Assembly: GCA_013314815.1 (NCBI GenBank)
Contig: JABUEY010000014.1
Span: 1 to 45,674, forward strand
DNA: 45,674 nt
Origin: Syntrophobacteraceae bacterium
Lineage (GTDB): Bacteria > Desulfobacterota > Syntrophobacteria > Syntrophobacterales > Syntrophobacteraceae
Direction of reading: 5' to 3'
Below the pieces are notes generated by a model that saw nothing but the letters and a program-made list of their open reading frames with translations, was not told the DNA's origin and did not search any database. Both the position numbers and the translations under genes were made by a program. Of this stretch, positions 16,802 to 25,242 are shown piece by piece. The stretch's first letter is position 1. Every line of letters begins with the position of its first letter.

Positions 16802-16828
16802 TCGGGCGGCAAAGCGTTTGCCGCCCGA
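16802..16828. repeat. Perfect 12-bp inverted repeat with 3-nt loop
   Basis: TCGGGCGGCAAA (16802-16813), loop GCG, TTTGCCGCCCGA (16817-16828). It is a very stable hairpin 62 bp before the feoA start. Without a following T-run it is not a standard terminator for feoA; it may stabilise or regulate the feo transcript. Confidence 0.75.
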
Positions 16829-16890
16829 GTCAGAAGTCGTAACCCCACATGTCTCTCTCGACTCAACAATCCATCAGAAAGGAGTTGTCT

Positions 16891-17130
16891 ATGTCCAAGG
16901 TGCTTTTGCGACACATGGCTTCTGGACAGAAGGGAATCATCCACCAGGTTTCGGCTCATGGAGAACTCGGTCGCAGAATCCGTGACATGGGACTGGTGCC
17001 GGGGACATCCGTGGAGATCCAAGGCAGAGCACCCCTCAAGGACCCCGTGGCTGTTCTGCTCAAAGATTTCACCCTGACCTTGCGAAACAACGAGGCGGAT
17101 TACATTACCGTGGAGGACGTCGACGACTGA
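16891..17130 (+). CDS. feoA: Ferrous iron transport protein A
   Basis: A 79-aa SH3-like cytoplasmic partner of FeoB. Family features: an opening hydrophobic strand, LGRRIRDMGLVPGTSVEIQG in the centre and DPVAVLLKDFTLTLR near the end. ATG 16891 is preceded by AAAGGAG with good spacing; an in-frame upstream ATG at 16849 has no such site. The stop codon overlaps the feoB start (TGATG at 17128-17132), showing translational coupling. FeoA itself appears intact although feoB is not. Confidence 0.92.
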   Translation: MSKVLLRHMASGQKGIIHQVSAHGELGRRIRDMGLVPGTSVEIQGRAPLKDPVAVLLKDFTLTLRNNEADYITVEDVDD

Positions 17131-19343
17131 TGCGGCAAGAATCTCTCATTGCCCTGGCAGGCAATCCCAATTGCGGAAAGACGACCCTTTTCAATGCGAT
17201 CACCGGGGCCCACCACCACGTGGGCAATTATCCCGGCGTGACGGTGGAAAAGAAGGTTGGGGCATATCAACGCAACGGACATAAACTCAGCCTGGTAGAT
17301 CTCCCCGGCGTCTACTCGCTCACTGCCTACTCCCTTGACGAGCGAGTGGCCCGCGAATTCCTTGTTTCCAACCGCCCGGCGGTGGTCATCAACATCGTCG
17401 ACGCCTCCAACCTGGAGAGGAATCTGTACCTCACCGTTCAGCTTCTTGAACTGGGGATACCGACGGTTATCGCTTTGAACATGGTAGATGAAGCCGAGGC
17501 GCGAGGCATCGAGATCGATGCGGAGGAACTGGGCAGGCGTCTTGAGATTCCTGTTGTACCGACAGTGGCACGAACGGGCAAGGGCACGGATGAACTGGCT
17601 CGAACCCCAGCGGCGACTGCTGAAGAAGAACAGCCATGGCAGCCCTTGAGGCTTTCTTATGGACTCGGTGCTCGATGCCATAGAAGACGCCATTCGAACC
17701 GCCGGACTTCTTGTATGCTTCTATCCTCCGCGCTGGACCGCGCACAAAATACTGGAAGGAGATCAAGCCGTACTGGAGGCGCCTTATCAGCAAAACAGAG
17801 AGCTGTCCAACCGGCTCATCCAACAGGTCGACAAGCTGACAATGCATCTCAAGTCGACGCTGAACACCTACCCTGAGGCATTGATTGCGGACTACCGCTA
17901 TGGATTCGTCCGGGCACTCCTGAGAGAAGGGATCGTTCGGCGAAACGACACCGAAGAGAGGCTCGGCCTTTCAAACCGGCTGGACAAGGTGTTCACCAAC
18001 CGATTCTTCGGCCCTATTCTTCTGCTGGCGATCATCTATGGAATGTATGCCTTTACATTCAGCCTGAGCGAATATCCTGTCGACTGGTTTGAATCCGGCA
18101 TAAAGGCACTGGGAGAATTGGCGACATCCACCATTTCCGGGGGCATGATCCAGTCCCTGGTCGTTTCGGGCATCATCGATGGTGTGGGAGGTGTACTCGG
18201 CTTCGTCCCGATCATCGCATTCATGTTCCTGGCCATCACGTTTCTCGAGGACACAGGTTACCTGGCCCGCGCAGCCTACATGCTCGATCGTGTCTTCCGG
18301 TTTTTCGGCCTGCACGGCAATTCCTTCATGCCTTTCATCATTTCGGGCGGCATAGCAGGCGGTTGTGCGGTCCCGGGAGTCATGGCATCCCGGATCCTGA
18401 GCAGTTCCCGGGAGAGGATCGCCACCATTCTCAGCCTGCCGTTTATGAACTGCGGAGCCAAGCTGCCGGTTTTCGCGCTGCTTGTCGGAGCATTCTTTCC
18501 GGGCAACCAGGCGTGGATGATGTTCTTGATCTCCATCATTTCCTGGGGAGGAGCAATGATTGTGGCAAGGGCACTTCGAGGTACGATTCTCAGAGGGCCC
18601 GGCACCCCTTTCCTGCTGGAACTGCCTCCCTACCGCCTGCCCACTTTCAAAGGACTGTTCATTCACACATGGGAGCGACTCTGGTTGTATCTCAAAAAGG
18701 CTGGAACCATTATTCTCTTCATCTCCATTATTCTGTGGGCCATGATGACCTTTCCCGGGCTTCCCGACGAGGTGAAACAGACGTTCGAATCCCGGCGCAA
18801 CGCCATAGTGTCGGAGCTGCCCCTGGAACGCCAGGCGATCCTGCAGGCCGACCCGGAAGAGGAGGAGCCCGAGGCAATCCGAGGCATGAGGGCCAGGCTG
18901 AAGGAAGTGGATGGCCAGGAAGCACAGCTGGCTCTCAGATCGAGTCTGGCTGGACAGATCGGGCGGAGTCTCGAGCCCGTGAGCAGGCTCTGCGGATTCG
19001 ACTGAAGGATCAACGTAGCTCTTTTGTCGGTGGCTTTGCTGCAATGGAGGTGATCGTCTCCACTCTCGGCACCGCCCTTTCCATCGGGGAGGTGGACCCG
19101 GAGGAAACCGGGTCCCTGACCGAGCGCATGAATTCCGATCCCCTCTGGAACCCCATTGTGGCTTTCTCGCTGATCGTTTTCAGCATCTTCTATGCACCCT
19201 GTTTCGTCACGGTGGTGTGCATCATCAGGGAAACCGGAGTTGGAAATGGGGCCTTTTTTTCCATCGGGTTCAACACGATCTTTTCCTTTGCCCTGAGCAT
19301 GTCCGTCTACCAGGCCGGACAACTGCTCACAACAGGCCTCTGA
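17130..19343 (+). pseudogene. feoB: Ferrous iron transport protein B, disrupted in three places
   Basis: FeoB is the GTP-regulated Fe(II) transporter of the inner membrane. The G domain is intact: GNPNCGKTT (G1), VDLPGVYSLT (G3) and LNMVDEAE (G4). The frame is then lost at about 17661-17664, where LRLSYG must join DSVLDAIEDAI one base later. The membrane part continues with both Gate-type segments (for example YMLDRVFRFFGLHG and FMPFIISGGIAGGCAVPG) to an in-frame TGA at 19003-19005 in GFD-stop-RINVAL, where FeoB normally has Trp, and a further one-base shift at about 19024-19026 leads to VGGFAAMEVIVSTLGT and the normal C-terminus. Full-length protein would need all three corrected. Confidence 0.85.
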
Positions 19344-19385
19344 TTTGCCGAAACACTCTAACGCAGAATGGATGGTTGACTCGCT

Positions 19386-19754
19386 ATGAACACCGACCAG
19401 TTCAAGATTGAGTACAGGAAAAGCAGGGGCAATCTGCACGTTCGCCCGAGGGGTAACCCGGATAACGAAGCCGTGCGGGAACTCCTGGAACTGATTCACG
19501 AGAAGTACGAAAGACGGGGATTCGTGTTTATCGACACAAGCGACCTGAGTACACATGACCCCGGCAGCATCCGAATCTTTAAGACCATGATCGAGTCGTC
19601 GCCGGTGGTTTCTCCGGCAGACCTGGTGTTCAAGGGGGCGAAGGGAATGGCCATAGCGCCGGACGGCAGCCGAGTTCTCAGCCAACCCCGAAAGCGCTGT
19701 TGCGGTGGAAACGGCAATTGCGCAAATTGCTCCTGCCATTCCAGCGGACACTAG
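19386..19754 (+). CDS. Small Cys-tailed protein downstream of feoB
   Basis: A 122-aa soluble protein. The first 90 residues look like a small alpha/beta domain (FKIEYRKSRGNLHVRPRG, then ELIHEKYERRGFVFIDTSDLS). The C-terminus is a Cys cluster, KRCCGGNGNCANCSCH, with five Cys and His that could bind a metal or Fe-S cluster. It is 42 bp downstream of feoB on the same strand, so a link to iron uptake, analogous to FeoC or the FeoB-associated Cys-rich proteins, is plausible but not shown; it is not sequence-similar to FeoC as far as I can see. It is intact despite the broken feoB. Confidence 0.68.
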   Translation: MNTDQFKIEYRKSRGNLHVRPRGNPDNEAVRELLELIHEKYERRGFVFIDTSDLSTHDPGSIRIFKTMIESSPVVSPADLVFKGAKGMAIAPDGSRVLSQPRKRCCGGNGNCANCSCHSSGH

Positions 19755-19985
19755 ATAGAGCCACCGACCAACCGTTGCAGGACGACTCGCCCGCTTCGAA
19801 CCGCTGCAGGTCGCAGCCCGGGACGAGGCCCCTTCACGCCGGCGGGAAGGCCGCCTGGGCAGCGATCTTGTGCCGCGGGCCTTCTCCCCGGCTGTTTCCC
19901 GGAAATCGGACGGGAAATGGCGCTTCCTTCATCCGCAGAGGAAGGGCATCGCACCTGCGGGCTGAGCCGGCGCGCGCCGCATGTC

Positions 19986-20714
19986 TCAGTCTTCTTCCGA
20001 CGGGACTTCTCCGAATATCTCCGGGTTGCTCCTGACAATCGTTTCGATCGTCCTGATGACATCCTGCCAGGTATCCCTCGGTTCACACAATCGAACCTGC
20101 CCGGGATGAAGATCGATTGCCGTCCAGTCGTATCCTTCCTGTTCACATCGTTTGATGATCGAAGCGGGTATGCTTTCCAAAGAAATGCTGTCCAGGGCGA
20201 CGTTGAGGATGAAATCGCCCGCTTCAGTGGGATCTATCAGGACCACTCTCCCCTGGCATCCGTTGAAATCGAAGCCGAAATCTTCATCCACGGCTTCGGT
20301 TCGTATGACCACAGGGTCGTCCAGTTTGAAAGGAGGCAAGTGGATGAGAGTATCATCCACATCGAATAATCCCCTCTTCCCCTTCAGCGGAAATGGAACG
20401 ATCGGGCGAATGTCCTCGAGGACCCACGAATAGGCCTCGGGATCGATTTCCACCATGCCGGCAAGCGCCTCGTCCCCCTTTCTCATGCGCCTCACATCAG
20501 CCAACCGGACGACACAGAGCGCCTGACCGTAGAGAAACGTGAATCCCCAGTCATCTTCGATCTCTTTCATTTCCCTCCTGTGAAGAGCGGGCTGACTCGA
20601 AGCACAGACGACCAGATCCCCCCGGTAGGGAGTGCTCCATGACCTGACTTCGATGGCCTGGCTGCCCGTGGAAATGAGAAACGCAAACGGCTGCTTTACA
20701 CTGATGGCTTTCAC
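19986..20714 (-). CDS. ASCH domain protein
   Basis: A 242-aa protein opening with the ASCH signature: KAISVKQPFAFLISTGSQAI, then VRSWSTPYRGDLVVCAS, close to the usual I-x-Q-P-W...E-x-R-x-W...Y-R-G-L-L-I-H-A pattern. ASCH is a PUA-like beta barrel linked to RNA binding or modified-nucleotide processing. The rest (residues 110-242) is acidic and unassigned. GTG 20714 is chosen because it overlaps the upstream stop as GTGA, has AAAGG 6 nt ahead, and places the domain at residue 1; a GTG at 20756 lacks a ribosome binding site. Confidence 0.78.
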   Translation of the reverse strand: MKAISVKQPFAFLISTGSQAIEVRSWSTPYRGDLVVCASSQPALHRREMKEIEDDWGFTFLYGQALCVVRLADVRRMRKGDEALAGMVEIDPEAYSWVLEDIRPIVPFPLKGKRGLFDVDDTLIHLPPFKLDDPVVIRTEAVDEDFGFDFNGCQGRVVLIDPTEAGDFILNVALDSISLESIPASIIKRCEQEGYDWTAIDLHPGQVRLCEPRDTWQDVIRTIETIVRSNPEIFGEVPSEED

Positions 20715-21382
20715 TGGGATCCTTTCGAGGGTTCTCTGGTCTGGAGTGTATTCCACCGGCGGGTGGGAAGTCCGCCCTGCCCGGCACGCTGTTTACCCCA
20801 GACGACCCGGTATCGCATCGTCCGGCCGAAACCTGCCGAACAGGCCTCCTCCTGCGCCGAATCTGCCTTCTTGTAATCCAGAGTCATGAAAAGTTCCAGG
20901 ATATTGTGGATCCCAAGATCGAGAGCGAGAAATCCAGGAGGCAGGTGGGTGATCTGCAGATCCTGCGTCCCAATGCCCGTGTGAATCCGACGGAACACCG
21001 GACACCTGAAGGAGAAACCTGCCGACATGGCCAGGGTTCTCCTGGTTCGGTTCACCTTCAGCCGCAGTCGCCACTGTCGAGTCAGCTCTCTTGTCCATCT
21101 CTGTTGCCAGGAATAAACCACCTGGGAAAAGAGGTTACCTTTTCTGGATTCCCGTTCGCGGGAATGACGTTGTTGCGGGAATGACGATGTGGTGGGAATG
21201 ACGATGTGGTGGGAATGACAATGTTGCGGACCGGAAAAGATCGAGGTACCGTCCGGCTGAATCCAGCCGACGGCAAACACCTGGTAGCCGTTGTTGAGCA
21301 TGTGGCAGATGACCTGCATGACTTTCCGGATCTTCTCGACCTGCCAGCAGGTCCGGTTCACGCGCATGCAGAGGATTTTCAT
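20711..21382 (-). CDS. Unknown protein interrupted by an in-frame repeat array
   Basis: A 223-aa frame. Its stop overlaps the ASCH start by 4 bp (GTGA), which supports real translation. ATG 21382 has AGAGGCG upstream; ATG 21403 is an alternative. The N-terminal piece (MKILCMRVNRTCWQVEKIRKV) and the C-terminal piece (ITHLPPGFLALDLGIHNILE, FMTLDYKKADSAQEEA) read like protein, but residues about 52-83 are the translation of a short tandem repeat plus a palindrome (IVIPTTSSFPQQRHSRERES). I recognise no family. It may be a gene that tolerated insertion of a mobile-type repeat, or a decaying gene. Confidence 0.5.
   Translation of the reverse strand: MKILCMRVNRTCWQVEKIRKVMQVICHMLNNGYQVFAVGWIQPDGTSIFSGPQHCHSHHIVIPTTSSFPQQRHSRERESRKGNLFSQVVYSWQQRWTRELTRQWRLRLKVNRTRRTLAMSAGFSFRCPVFRRIHTGIGTQDLQITHLPPGFLALDLGIHNILELFMTLDYKKADSAQEEACSAGFGRTMRYRVVWGKQRAGQGGLPTRRWNTLQTREPSKGSQ
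21144..21228 (+). repeat. Palindrome plus 17-bp tandem repeat, 4 copies
   Basis: A palindrome ATTCCCG-TTCG-CGGGAAT (from about 21149 to 21166) runs into four 17-bp units at 21161-21177, 21178-21194, 21195-21211 and 21212-21228, consensus GGAATGACGATGTGGTG, of which units 2 and 3 are identical. It shares the core GGAATGACG with the 18-bp array at 12338-12391. It lies inside the reading frame of the unknown gene at 20711-21382 and, because its length keeps the frame open, is translated. Confidence 0.85.
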
Positions 21383-21527
21383 GCGGATGTCGCCTCTTTT
21401 CATCTCATCAGAAGTCAGAACCGTGATTCCGCGTCTGCAGTGAGGTTCATGCCCTTCATACGATAAATTGACTTCTCGGGAGCCCAATTCCGTATCCCGC
21501 TTGCGGTACGCCGTCCAAGGACGCGAA

Positions 21528-21551
21528 AAGCCGAAGATCGATCTTCGGCTT
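21528..21551 (-). terminator. Intrinsic terminator of the cold-shock gene
   Basis: Perfect palindrome AAGCCGAAGAT-CG-ATCTTCGGCTT (21528-21551), 35 bp after the cold-shock stop codon. On the minus strand it is followed by a short TTTT stretch. It is a strong stem with a weak T-tract. Confidence 0.75.
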
Positions 21552-21585
21552 CATGTCATTGATGGAAATGCAGGGGGCTGGAGAG

Positions 21586-21786
21586 CTACAGCTTCTTCAC
21601 CCTGGTAGCGGAAGGTCCCTTGGGGCCCTGTTCCACTTCAAAACTGACCCGATCACCTTCGTCAAGGGTCTTGAAGCCCGTGCCCTCGATGGCCGAGTGA
21701 TGAACAAACACATCCCTTCCGCCTTCAACCTCGATGAATCCAAAACCCTTGCTCGCATTAAACCACTTGACACGACCTTCCGCCAT
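21586..21786 (-). CDS. Cold shock domain protein
   Basis: A 66-aa single-domain CspA-type protein that binds single-stranded RNA or DNA and melts mRNA structure. RNP1 is visible as KGFGFIEV and RNP2 as DVFVHHSAI, after the usual opening [12 protein letters not shown]. Length and sequence are standard. ATG 21786 has AAAAGGAG 7 nt upstream, and a terminator follows, so it is a single-gene unit. The 330-bp upstream region could include a regulatory 5' leader as is common in this family, but no defined cold-box motif was recognised. Confidence 0.95.
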   Translation of the reverse strand: MAEGRVKWFNASKGFGFIEVEGGRDVFVHHSAIEGTGFKTLDEGDRVSFEVEQGPKGPSATRVKKL

Positions 21787-22119
21787 CTTACGGCTCCTTT
21801 TCTCTCACTTGGTTTTCGAATCACACGTACAGCACTGCTCAGGAGCCGTCCATAGCCGCTTTCGTCGCAAGAAAGACCCATTGACAGGCAACCTGATGAT
21901 ATCCAATTCTGCTCTTAAAGTCTGGCAGTTTAACGCCTCCGACATAGGAAGGCAAGCAAAGGAAGTGCCTTTCCCGCCTCGGGCGTTGTCTTTTCTTTTG
22001 CCATCTTTCTCTGGTTCACCATGCCCGTCTTGTGCAATACTTTACAGGCATTGTATAATAAAATATTGTCGATTTGTTTTCGAATCATTCAATAACCTGG
22101 ATCAACGGGCAGCCATTCG
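21787..22119. other. Divergent intergenic region between cold-shock and thioesterase genes
   Basis: About 330 bp. The right part contains a good plus-strand promoter (listed separately). The left part should hold the cold-shock promoter and leader on the minus strand, but no clear -35/-10 pair was found. No gene is supported here. Confidence 0.5.
22030..22059 (+). promoter_or_regulatory. Sigma-70-type promoter for the thioesterase gene
   Basis: -35 TTGTGC (22030-22035), 18-bp spacer, perfect -10 TATAAT (22054-22059), 60 bp upstream of the thioesterase ATG. The surrounding 22050-22090 is AT-rich. Confidence 0.65.
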
Positions 22120-22605
22120 ATGCAGGAGAGCGAAAAGAACACTCGGGGCCGGTCCACCGGGCCGCACCGATTCAAGATGAAGGGCTGGATCAGCTGTGCT
22201 CCCTTCGAGCGCCTGCTGAACATCGAAATTGTCGAAGCTTCGGACGGGCAGGCCGAGTTGAAGATGCCCTTTTTCATGGAGTATGCCCAGGGGGGAGGCC
22301 TGATGCATGGCGGAGCCCTCGTGGCCCTGGCCGATACCGCAGTGGTCATGGCCATCAAGACACGGATACCGGCCCAGTCCCATTTCGCCACGATTCAAAT
22401 GGAATCGAGATTCCTGTCCCCCGTTACGAAGGGAACCGTGACTGCAAAGGCACGGCTGGCAGAGAGGGAAGGCAGACTGCTCAAGGGCGAAGCCACTCTT
22501 TACAATGAAGACGGCAGGATCGTCATGGAATTTTCTACCACCTTCAAGATGGCCCGAGATACCGCGATTCGAGGAATCACCTTCGAAACGCAAGGATCCG
22601 GGTGA
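22120..22605 (+). CDS. PaaI-type hotdog thioesterase
   Basis: A 161-aa hotdog-fold acyl-CoA thioesterase. The family signature is AQGGGLMHGGALVALADTA, with the H-G-G turn and the catalytic-helix Asp, followed by ATIQMESRFLSPV and a C-terminal strand pair. It hydrolyses acyl- or aryl-CoA thioesters; the exact substrate cannot be told. The start at ATG 22120 has a poor ribosome binding site, and the domain begins about 25 residues in, so ATG 22177 is an alternative. It stands alone with its own promoter. Confidence 0.85.
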   Translation: MQESEKNTRGRSTGPHRFKMKGWISCAPFERLLNIEIVEASDGQAELKMPFFMEYAQGGGLMHGGALVALADTAVVMAIKTRIPAQSHFATIQMESRFLSPVTKGTVTAKARLAEREGRLLKGEATLYNEDGRIVMEFSTTFKMARDTAIRGITFETQGSG

Positions 22606-22817
22606 ACTCCGGGCACAAGGCATGTTTCCAGGTTTCCTCCAAGGCCAGCGAACGCCCCACACCTTGACAAGATCCTGGAAAGTGGCAGCAGCGGACGCAG
22701 TTCAACATCTGGATCCTGATGAACAGTCCGCACGGCGCTGAGGCTCTCCAGCAGACCTGCCGCGGCCCTCTTGCTTGACCGGTTTTGCCGGACTGGACCA
22801 CACTGCGACACATCGGT

Positions 22818-24209
22818 TCAATGGGAAACCATGTTCGGCGCCGCGCTTTCCCCCCGCGGCAAATCCAGGAACTGCTCCCAGTTCGCGGGCATATCGAGCT
22901 GCATGACGAACGTCTTTTCCTCTCCCACGTTGCGGCCCCAGTTCTCCGCCCAGATCACCTTCCTCCCGTCGCCGCTCATGGCTGCCCGCGTCTCCTCTCT
23001 TGAAGCCCCCCGAAGATTGTAGACCTTGGCCAGGTAACGGGCAACGGGCCTGGACGGATCGAGCTTCACCAGCACTATGGACCGGTCCAGCCAGTTCTTT
23101 TCCTTGGGTTGATCCTTCATGCCATAGGAAGAAAGAACACAATAACCCGGATAGTTGCACGATACATGGATGAACCTCGTTGAGCCCACGAGTTTCACCA
23201 GGGGCCTGACGGCGTTGTTTTCATAGTCATCCATCTTCGTTACAGGCCTGGATTCTTTGCTGAGCGGGATCATGTCCACGAAATTGGTGTGTGTATTGTT
23301 CATGACGATGACTTCATTTCCGTGAATGTCAAAAGCGACATCGGAATGTCCGTTGCGGTGTGTGAGCCGGTGAAAGGATTGGAGGTTCCTGTCCGCCATG
23401 TTCAGCCCGTGGAGTTTCAGATTCCAGGGGGTTCTGCGGCCGCAGATGAGGACCCACTCACCCGAGGGGGACATCCCGACCCAGTCGATCAGGGCCGCTT
23501 CCTCGACCGAAAGCCGACGGGTGCCAAGCACACGGTCTTCAGCCTTATCCCAGGTGAAGATGTATCTCATCCTCCCCTCCTCGCTGGTGCCGTGGAGACA
23601 GAGGGCCCAGTATCTAAGGTCCAGGGAAGACTCCCCCTCCCGGTTGGTCCCGACGCGGTCGATATCCGGTTCGGCGGCAAGAAGGGGACCGATGACCGGA
23701 TCCCGCTTGAAATCCTTTAAGACTTTTTCCCGGCCGGTCTTGACGTTGACGGAGACAATCTTCAGCCCTCGAAAACCCCGGAGCACATGCCGCCGCTCAG
23801 GGTCCCACCTGGGTTCCTGAAGGTCTTTCAGATCGAACAGCATTCCGCCGGCGGCGTTATAGGGGGAGTACTTGGTCCGATAGACCCGGTAGCGAAACGA
23901 GTCTTTCCAGGTCAATACGACCATGGACTGGTCGAGATTGAACGGATCGAAACGGGAGTATTCATGCCTCATGCCGAGTTTTCTCGTAACCCTGGAGACA
24001 ACCGTACCGAAGCACAAATCCCTGTACTTCTCTCCGGGTTTCGGGACGGGTCTGTGTACCAGGTGGTGGATGGGATTGTCCGCGGACATCGGGTCGGGAA
24101 CCTCGACGAATTGGAAATCCGCAGGATAGTCGGCAGACCCCGATTCGGCAACACCTCCACAGGTAACCGCGAGGAGAACGGCAAGAAACAGCAGGTTGTC
24201 TACCTTCAT
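22818..24209 (-). CDS. Secreted protein, probable beta-propeller-like, unknown function
   Basis: A 463-aa exported protein: MKVDNLLFLAVLLAVTCGGV is a signal peptide, with cleavage near the SGSA motif. The mature part contains repeated segments of propeller type, such as VGMSPSGEWVLICGRR, DVAFDIHGNEVIVMNN and AAMSGDGRKVIWAENW, each with the S-x-D/S-G-x-x-V/I pattern of TolB/WD40-like blades. ATG 24209 is preceded by GGGGGAAG. It is the last gene of a minus-strand run that begins with the sugar transferases. I cannot name a family. Confidence 0.72.
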   Translation of the reverse strand: MKVDNLLFLAVLLAVTCGGVAESGSADYPADFQFVEVPDPMSADNPIHHLVHRPVPKPGEKYRDLCFGTVVSRVTRKLGMRHEYSRFDPFNLDQSMVVLTWKDSFRYRVYRTKYSPYNAAGGMLFDLKDLQEPRWDPERRHVLRGFRGLKIVSVNVKTGREKVLKDFKRDPVIGPLLAAEPDIDRVGTNREGESSLDLRYWALCLHGTSEEGRMRYIFTWDKAEDRVLGTRRLSVEEAALIDWVGMSPSGEWVLICGRRTPWNLKLHGLNMADRNLQSFHRLTHRNGHSDVAFDIHGNEVIVMNNTHTNFVDMIPLSKESRPVTKMDDYENNAVRPLVKLVGSTRFIHVSCNYPGYCVLSSYGMKDQPKEKNWLDRSIVLVKLDPSRPVARYLAKVYNLRGASREETRAAMSGDGRKVIWAENWGRNVGEEKTFVMQLDMPANWEQFLDLPRGESAAPNMVSH

Positions 24210-24265
24210 GCTTCCCCCTTGATTTCGCTCAGCTGATTGCGGCCATGAATACAACTCGATGAGGT

Positions 24266-25153
24266 TCATTCACATCGGTGAAGGAAATCGCGCACAACAG
24301 CCACGAACTGTTCCGGCTTCTCGAGGTGATGTTCGTGCGAAGAGTCTTCAATCACGGCGAGTTCAGACCCGGGGAGTTCGGCACTGTAATACGCGGTTGT
24401 GGCGGGAGAGGCCTCGTCGTACCTTCCACACGTAAAGAGGACGGGGATGTTGATTTCCCGCAGACGACCGACCCGTTCATAGTCTCTCAACACGCCGGTC
24501 ACCGTGAACTCACTCGGACCCCACATGTGTCGATAGACCGCCTGGTTCAAGCCTTCCACGGTCTGCTGGAGACAGTCCGGCCAGGGGTCGAGTCGGCACA
24601 CGTGGCGCCGGTAAAAGGCCATCATGGCTTCCTGGTATTCCGCGGAATCGAATTCTTTTCTGGCCTCCGCGACCTCAACCGCTCTTCTGATTTTTTCCGG
24701 GAAATCCTGGATATAAGCTCTCTGGTCAGCGATGAAGCGGGAAACACTCAGGCACGGGCCGGCCAGCACGAGGCTTGCGACGCCGCGGGGTCTGAGGGTG
24801 AGCAGGTAATCCACTGCAAGCATGGTTCCCCACGACTGCCCGAAGATGTGGACTCTCCCGAGGTTCAAAGCCTGCCGCACCCCGTCGAGTTCCTCCACGA
24901 ATCTCTGCACGGTCCACAGAGAAAGATCGTCGGGGCGATCGGAATTGCCGCAGCCCAGCTGATCATAAAAGATCACGGGGCGTTCGTCGGCCAGGGCGCC
25001 GAGAGTCTGGAGATAGAAGTGCGCAGCACCCGGGCCTCCGTGCAGGGCCAGCAGCGGGATGCCCGTCCTGTCTTCCCCCATCACGCGGTACCAGATCCTG
25101 CCCCCCGGAACGGAAACCAGACCTGTCGACTCCGTTATTCCTTCCTCCTTCAT
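24266..25153 (-). CDS. Proline iminopeptidase-like alpha/beta hydrolase (S33 family)
   Basis: A 295-aa alpha/beta hydrolase close to proline-specific peptidases. Oxyanion segment LLALHGGPGAAH, strand-loop FYDQLGCGNSDRP, nucleophile in IFGQSWGTMLA (Ser 107), the acid probably in CGRYDEASP, and the His in DSSHEHHLEKPEQF. The HGGPG and DQ-x-G-x-G-x-S-x-x-P motifs are typical of proline iminopeptidases, which release N-terminal Pro. There is no signal peptide from the chosen ATG 25153, which has GGAGGATC upstream; an ATG at 25246 without a site would add 31 residues. Same transcription run as its neighbours. Confidence 0.85.
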   Translation of the reverse strand: MKEEGITESTGLVSVPGGRIWYRVMGEDRTGIPLLALHGGPGAAHFYLQTLGALADERPVIFYDQLGCGNSDRPDDLSLWTVQRFVEELDGVRQALNLGRVHIFGQSWGTMLAVDYLLTLRPRGVASLVLAGPCLSVSRFIADQRAYIQDFPEKIRRAVEVAEARKEFDSAEYQEAMMAFYRRHVCRLDPWPDCLQQTVEGLNQAVYRHMWGPSEFTVTGVLRDYERVGRLREINIPVLFTCGRYDEASPATTAYYSAELPGSELAVIEDSSHEHHLEKPEQFVAVVRDFLHRCE

Positions 25154-25242
25154 ACTCGGGATCCTCCGCATCCCATATCTGCAGGTACCCTCGACCTGCA
25201 GAGACCGACAGGCATCCGAAGTTCCTGGTTCCTGGAGATCTT

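Larger units (their letters stand above)
16171..16890. other. Long intergenic region between DUF2325 and feoA, no gene supported
   Basis: 720 bp with only short unsupported frames. 16390-16470 is markedly AT-rich and is the likely promoter region of the divergent DUF2325 gene (TTGACA reads on the minus strand near 16425). Two perfect 12-bp stems follow (16509-16539 and 16802-16828), listed separately. No Fur-box match that I would defend was seen ahead of feoA. A T-arm-like string near 16330 is not part of a tRNA. Confidence 0.55.

Noticed and set aside
19003..19005. Selenocysteine codon in feoB
   Set aside because: The TGA replaces a conserved Trp, no SECIS-like stem follows, and a frameshift lies 20 bases further on; nonsense mutation is simpler.
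20793..21098. Alternative minus-strand frame within the unknown gene upstream of ASCH
   Set aside because: The competing frame ends in the GTGA overlap with the ASCH gene and has a more protein-like composition.
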